A DNA stretch of 31,055 bases from a virus, in the IMG/VR virus record IMGVR_UViG_3300017763_002203, positions 1 to 31,055 of that record; one strand, 5' to 3'. The notes beneath the pieces are model-generated. The model was not told the origin of the DNA, searched no databases, and worked only from the letters and a program-made list of their open reading frames with translations. Below are positions 28,821 to 31,055 of this stretch, piece by piece (position 1 is the stretch's first letter; every line of letters starts with the position of its first letter). The translations under genes were made by a program, and so were the position numbers.

Positions 28821-29646
28821 CTTAACTAAAGCAACTTTTATTATTCCTGTCAGAATTGAGTCAGACGATAGACTTAGGAATGTCATCACTTCAGTTTGTT
28901 ATTTGTTATCAAATTTTGATACTACTATCATTCTTAGAGAGGTTGATGACCGTTCTATATTTGTTGAAGAGGCACTACCTCAGATCATTGAATTTTGTGG
29001 TGATATCAAAGGTCTCATTCATCAGTTTGTATTCTCCGAATCACAAACATTCCATCGTCAGTCTATCCTAAATGACATGATCATGGAGAGTGAAACTGAA
29101 ATTGTGGTCAACTATGATTGTGATATCCTTCTCCCTGTAGAGTCTTATCTAAGTGCATATAACACTATTCTCGACAAAGAATCTGATGTAGTGTATCCAT
29201 ATGGTGATGGTGATTACCAGTATCGTGTTATGGCTGATGATGAACTTGTATCTGAATTCCTGACTGAAGAATTTGATTTTTCTATCCTTAGAAAGAAATC
29301 TACTAAGTATGATGCTAAGTACGGGTTCTGTCAGTTCTTTAATCGCGATGTCTATATTGAAGGTGGGTTGGAGAATGAGAACTTTGTTGCATATGCTCCA
29401 GAAGACGTTGAAAGATTTTACAGGTTTGGTACTCTGGGGTATAATGTTGGAAGGTTGAATTCTATGGTCTATCATCTAGAACATGAGAGGACACCCAACT
29501 CTTGGTTCACTAACCCCCATATGACTGAGAATAATGAAGAGTGGAGTAGAGTCCAGAAGATGGATTCCGAAACACTCCGAGAATATATTACATCCCAAGA
29601 TTATTACAAACAACGTATCAATGGACAGGAACAAGTCAGTTTATAA
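28810..29646 (+). CDS. Glycosyltransferase family 2-like protein
   Basis: 278 residues. ATFIIPVRIESDDRLRNVIT and the acidic block VVNYDCDILLP (DxD) are GT2/GT-A features; QILNDM-type positions are replaced by QSILNDMIMESETEIV. YGFCQFFNRDVYIEGGL and YAPEDVERFYRF resemble the galactosyltransferase-like C-terminal part of the family. It overlaps the GT25 gene by 26 bases. Confidence 0.78.
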   Translation: MKHDLTKATFIIPVRIESDDRLRNVITSVCYLLSNFDTTIILREVDDRSIFVEEALPQIIEFCGDIKGLIHQFVFSESQTFHRQSILNDMIMESETEIVVNYDCDILLPVESYLSAYNTILDKESDVVYPYGDGDYQYRVMADDELVSEFLTEEFDFSILRKKSTKYDAKYGFCQFFNRDVYIEGGLENENFVAYAPEDVERFYRFGTLGYNVGRLNSMVYHLEHERTPNSWFTNPHMTENNEEWSRVQKMDSETLREYITSQDYYKQRINGQEQVSL

Positions 29647-30418
29647 ACTCAAGGGCATTGGACCTATCTATTGTCTTAATCTAGATGGGCAACCAGAGAG
29701 ATGGGAATTCATGGAGAACCAGTTTAAATACTGGGAGATTGAGAATTATACCCGTATCTCTGCTTATGACGGTCGTGAAAGTGACCTAGGAGAGATTCTG
29801 AAGGGTCGTTACCCTGATATGATGAGTTCTGGTGAGGTGGGGTGTGTAACGTCACATCTTAAGGCTCTCCGACATTTCGTGGAGGAGACAGACGATCCCT
29901 ATGCTGTCATCATGGAAGATGATTGTAGTCTCGATCTGGTAAAGTTCTGGAACTTTACATGGAAAGATTTCTATGGTAGGATTCCTTATGATTGGGACGT
30001 TGTCCAAATCGCTATCATCTGTACTGGTGACATCAATATCAAGATCCATAAAAGGTTCGTGAATGAGTTCTCTACAGCTTGTTATCTAATCACTAGACAT
30101 CACGCTATGAAGTTGTTAAGACTTCATACAAGAGGAGACAAGTACAAATTAGACAATGGTGTACGACCAAGACCTGTAGCTGATGATCTCATCTACAACT
30201 CTGGTAACACCTACTCTATCCCACTTCTTCTGTATAAGATTGAATTGGGATCCAGTATTCATCCTGATCATGTTGATGCTTTTCATAAGCATAACTTCAA
30301 TGCACAATTTAACTTCTGGTCTAATACCGGAGCACAGATGACCATTGAGGAACTAATGAACTTTGATCCTTATTTTGGAAGAGTAGTGGAATCCTCCCAT
30401 CAACCAACACAAGGTTGA
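29621..30418 (+). CDS. Glycosyltransferase family 25 (LPS-type)
   Basis: 265 residues from ATG 29621; the frame is open to 29534 but that would overlap the previous gene by over 100 bases. IYCLNLDGQPERWEFMENQF, TRISAYDGR, SSGEVGCVTSHLKALRHFV and PYAVIMEDDCSLD match GT25, the LPS beta-galactosyltransferase/procollagen family, with the EDD metal site intact. STACYLITRHHAMKLL follows in the expected place. Last gene of the cassette; its stop codon lies within the next promoter's -35 box. Confidence 0.9.
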   Translation: MDRNKSVYKLKGIGPIYCLNLDGQPERWEFMENQFKYWEIENYTRISAYDGRESDLGEILKGRYPDMMSSGEVGCVTSHLKALRHFVEETDDPYAVIMEDDCSLDLVKFWNFTWKDFYGRIPYDWDVVQIAIICTGDINIKIHKRFVNEFSTACYLITRHHAMKLLRLHTRGDKYKLDNGVRPRPVADDLIYNSGNTYSIPLLLYKIELGSSIHPDHVDAFHKHNFNAQFNFWSNTGAQMTIEELMNFDPYFGRVVESSHQPTQG

Positions 30419-30443
30419 CGGTTTAGTAACTAATTACTATAAT
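30415..30443 (+). promoter_or_regulatory. Sigma70-type promoter of beta-barrel gene
   Basis: TTGACG (30415-30420), a 17-base spacer and a perfect TATAAT (30438-30443). Initiation near 30450 would give a leader of about 150 bases, unusually long for this phage. The -35 box contains the stop codon of the GT25 gene. Confidence 0.78.
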
Positions 30444-30448
30444 AAATA
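30441..30448 (+). promoter_or_regulatory. Overlapping T4-type late promoter
   Basis: AATAAATA overlaps the -10 box of the sigma70-type promoter. The gene could therefore be read both early and late from nearly the same start site. Confidence 0.6.
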
Positions 30449-30451
30449 ATA

Positions 30452-30484
30452 TTGTGAGACGATAATTCCTCACAAGATTTTTTT
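30452..30484 (+). terminator. 5'-leader hairpin with U tract
   Basis: TTGTGAG / CTCACAA, seven pairs with a ten-base loop, then GA and a long T run (30478-30484). By position it is at the very 5' end of the predicted transcript, so it is either a terminator of the incoming glycan operon or an attenuator of the new one. Confidence 0.65.
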
Positions 30485-30490
30485 CAACAG

Positions 30491-30523
30491 TGCCCTACCC
30501 TCGCATCACTTAGGTTGGGGGCA
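30491..30523 (+). other. Leader hairpin 2
   Basis: TGCCCTACC pairs with GGTTGGGGGCA, nine pairs with a two-base bulge and one G-U. It lies between the two terminator-like hairpins of the leader. No T tract. Confidence 0.5.
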
Positions 30524-30539
30524 TATCGTTCAAACAAAC

Positions 30540-30562
30540 AGAGACTAGTCGAGTCTCTTTTC
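30540..30562 (+). terminator. Leader hairpin 3, terminator-like
   Basis: AGAGACT / AGTCTCT, seven perfect pairs with a five-base loop, followed by TTTTC. The second terminator-like structure between promoter and coding start, suggesting attenuation or an independent small RNA ending here. Confidence 0.55.
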
Positions 30563-30565
30563 ATC

Positions 30566-30583
30566 CGTAGGTTAAACTCTACG
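30566..30583 (+). other. Leader hairpin 4
   Basis: CGTAG / CTACG with loop GTTAAACT, 20 bases before the ATG at 30603. It is close enough to affect ribosome access; the site AAGGT lies between it and the start. Confidence 0.45.
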
Positions 30584-30602
30584 AGACAAAAAGGTAAAAC
30601 AA

Positions 30603-30974
30603 ATGTTTAAATCTGTATTCGCAGCAACTGCTGTTCTGTTCACTTCTGCTGGCGCTGCCCTTGCAGGTCCCTACGTTAACGTCGAAACCAATGCTGGTTG
30701 GACTGGATCTGAGTACAACGGTGCAGGAACAGACCTCCACGTAGGATATGAAGGCGCACTGGGTGACGCTGGTTCTTACTACGTTCAGGGCGGTGCTACT
30801 GTACTGACTCCCGATGGTGGTGATGCTGATACCGTTCCTTCCGGTAAGGCAGGTCTGGGTCTTGGTTTGACTGAGAACCTCAGCGGTTATGGTGAAGTAT
30901 CCTTCGTAGGTTCAGGCGACGAAGATCTTGACCGTGGTTATGCAGGTAAGTTGGGCGTCAAGTACAACTTCTGA
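30603..30974 (+). CDS. Secreted outer-membrane beta-barrel-like protein
   Basis: 123 residues. A clear signal peptide (MFKSVFAATAVLFTSAGAALAG, cleavage expected after ALA near residue 21) is followed by alternating Gly/aromatic strands (YVNVETNAGW, DLHVGYEGAL, YYVQGGATVL, KAGLGLGLTENLSGYGEVSF). The C-terminus LGVKYNF ends in Phe, the usual BAM-complex signal of outer-membrane proteins. It is far smaller than a porin, so a small barrel or oligomer is likely. Codon choice is richer in C/G-ending codons than most of the window, as in highly expressed genes. Role unknown; surface alteration or exclusion of other phages is possible (inference). Confidence 0.8.
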   Translation: MFKSVFAATAVLFTSAGAALAGPYVNVETNAGWTGSEYNGAGTDLHVGYEGALGDAGSYYVQGGATVLTPDGGDADTVPSGKAGLGLGLTENLSGYGEVSFVGSGDEDLDRGYAGKLGVKYNF

Positions 30975-31012
30975 TTGTTCATATAGACAAGTAAATATCT
31001 AGATGTTATACT

Positions 31013-31039
31013 GGGGGTGCGACGGCATCCCCTTTTTTT
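31013..31039 (+). terminator. Strong rho-independent terminator
   Basis: GGGGGTGC / GCATCCCC (one G-U), loop GACG and a T7 run. It ends the beta-barrel transcript. The remaining 16 bases of the window hold nothing recognisable. Confidence 0.92.
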
Positions 31040-31055
31040 ATGAGAAATTATTTTA

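Noticed and set aside
29534-29620. Upstream start of the GT25 gene
   Set aside because: It would overlap the previous glycosyltransferase by more than 100 bases, and the added residues do not resemble the family.
1-31055. CRISPR array, insertion sequence, integrase or attachment site
   Set aside because: No spaced direct repeats, transposase or integrase genes, or duplicated tRNA ends were seen on reading the window.

Overview
The window looks like part of the genome of a T4-like cyanomyovirus (a tailed phage of marine Synechococcus or Prochlorococcus). T4-type replication genes (gp41 helicase, gp61 primase, class Ia NrdA/NrdB) sit beside genes typical of cyanophages (mazG, talC transaldolase, peptide deformylase). 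T4-style late promoter octamers (NATAAATA) precede several genes, all genes are on the + strand, and overlaps of the ATGA/TAATG type are common. The name of the phage cannot be read from the sequence.

Layout. 1-2105: 3' end of the gp41 helicase gene, mazG and small unknown genes in a tightly coupled run. 2120-4622: a lysine-rich protein behind a perfect late promoter, a small unknown, and a 456-residue unknown. 4637-5616: a terminator that shares bases with a sigma70-type promoter, then a D12-class adenine methyltransferase. 5650-10699: probable virion or virion-associated genes, including a nucleotidyltransferase whose first residues look like a T4 capsid-targeting sequence, a DUF3008-like protein, an Ig-like protein, and a small set ending in a coiled-coil membrane protein. 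10699-16421: gp61, nrdA, nrdB, a GIY-YIG-like nuclease and a SleB-like cell wall hydrolase.

16425-18557: a tRNA region with six tRNAs (Arg-UCU, Asn-GUU, Thr-UGU, Val-UAC, Ile-UAU, and one CAU) interleaved with talC, def and a 57-residue Phd/YefM-like orphan antitoxin. The def stop codon shares a base with the first nucleotide of tRNA-Val, and the antitoxin stop codon abuts tRNA-Ile. 18559-19390: three small genes behind a consensus sigma70 promoter, closed by a strong terminator. 19391-19696: one small late gene.

19686-30418: a 13-gene translationally coupled glycan cassette. It encodes a GDP-mannose 3,5-epimerase-like enzyme, two methyltransferases, a second sugar epimerase/dehydratase, and nine glycosyltransferase-type proteins (GT17, two GT11-like, GT2-like, GT25, DUF5672-like and others). 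It starts at a TTGACA promoter. 30415-31039: a signal-peptide-bearing outer-membrane beta-barrel-like protein behind a dual sigma70/late promoter, with a leader holding four hairpins and closed by a strong terminator.

Together the genes point to early, host-RNA-polymerase-driven expression of DNA methylation and surface-glycan functions. Nucleotide supply and replication (NrdAB, gp41, gp61, MazG) sit in the middle of the window, and late promoters serve virion proteins plus talC/def/tRNAs. The most unusual signals are the putative capsid-packaged nucleotidyltransferase, the orphan antitoxin wedged between tRNAs with mRNA/tRNA overlap, the large glycan operon, and the hairpin-packed leader of the beta-barrel gene.
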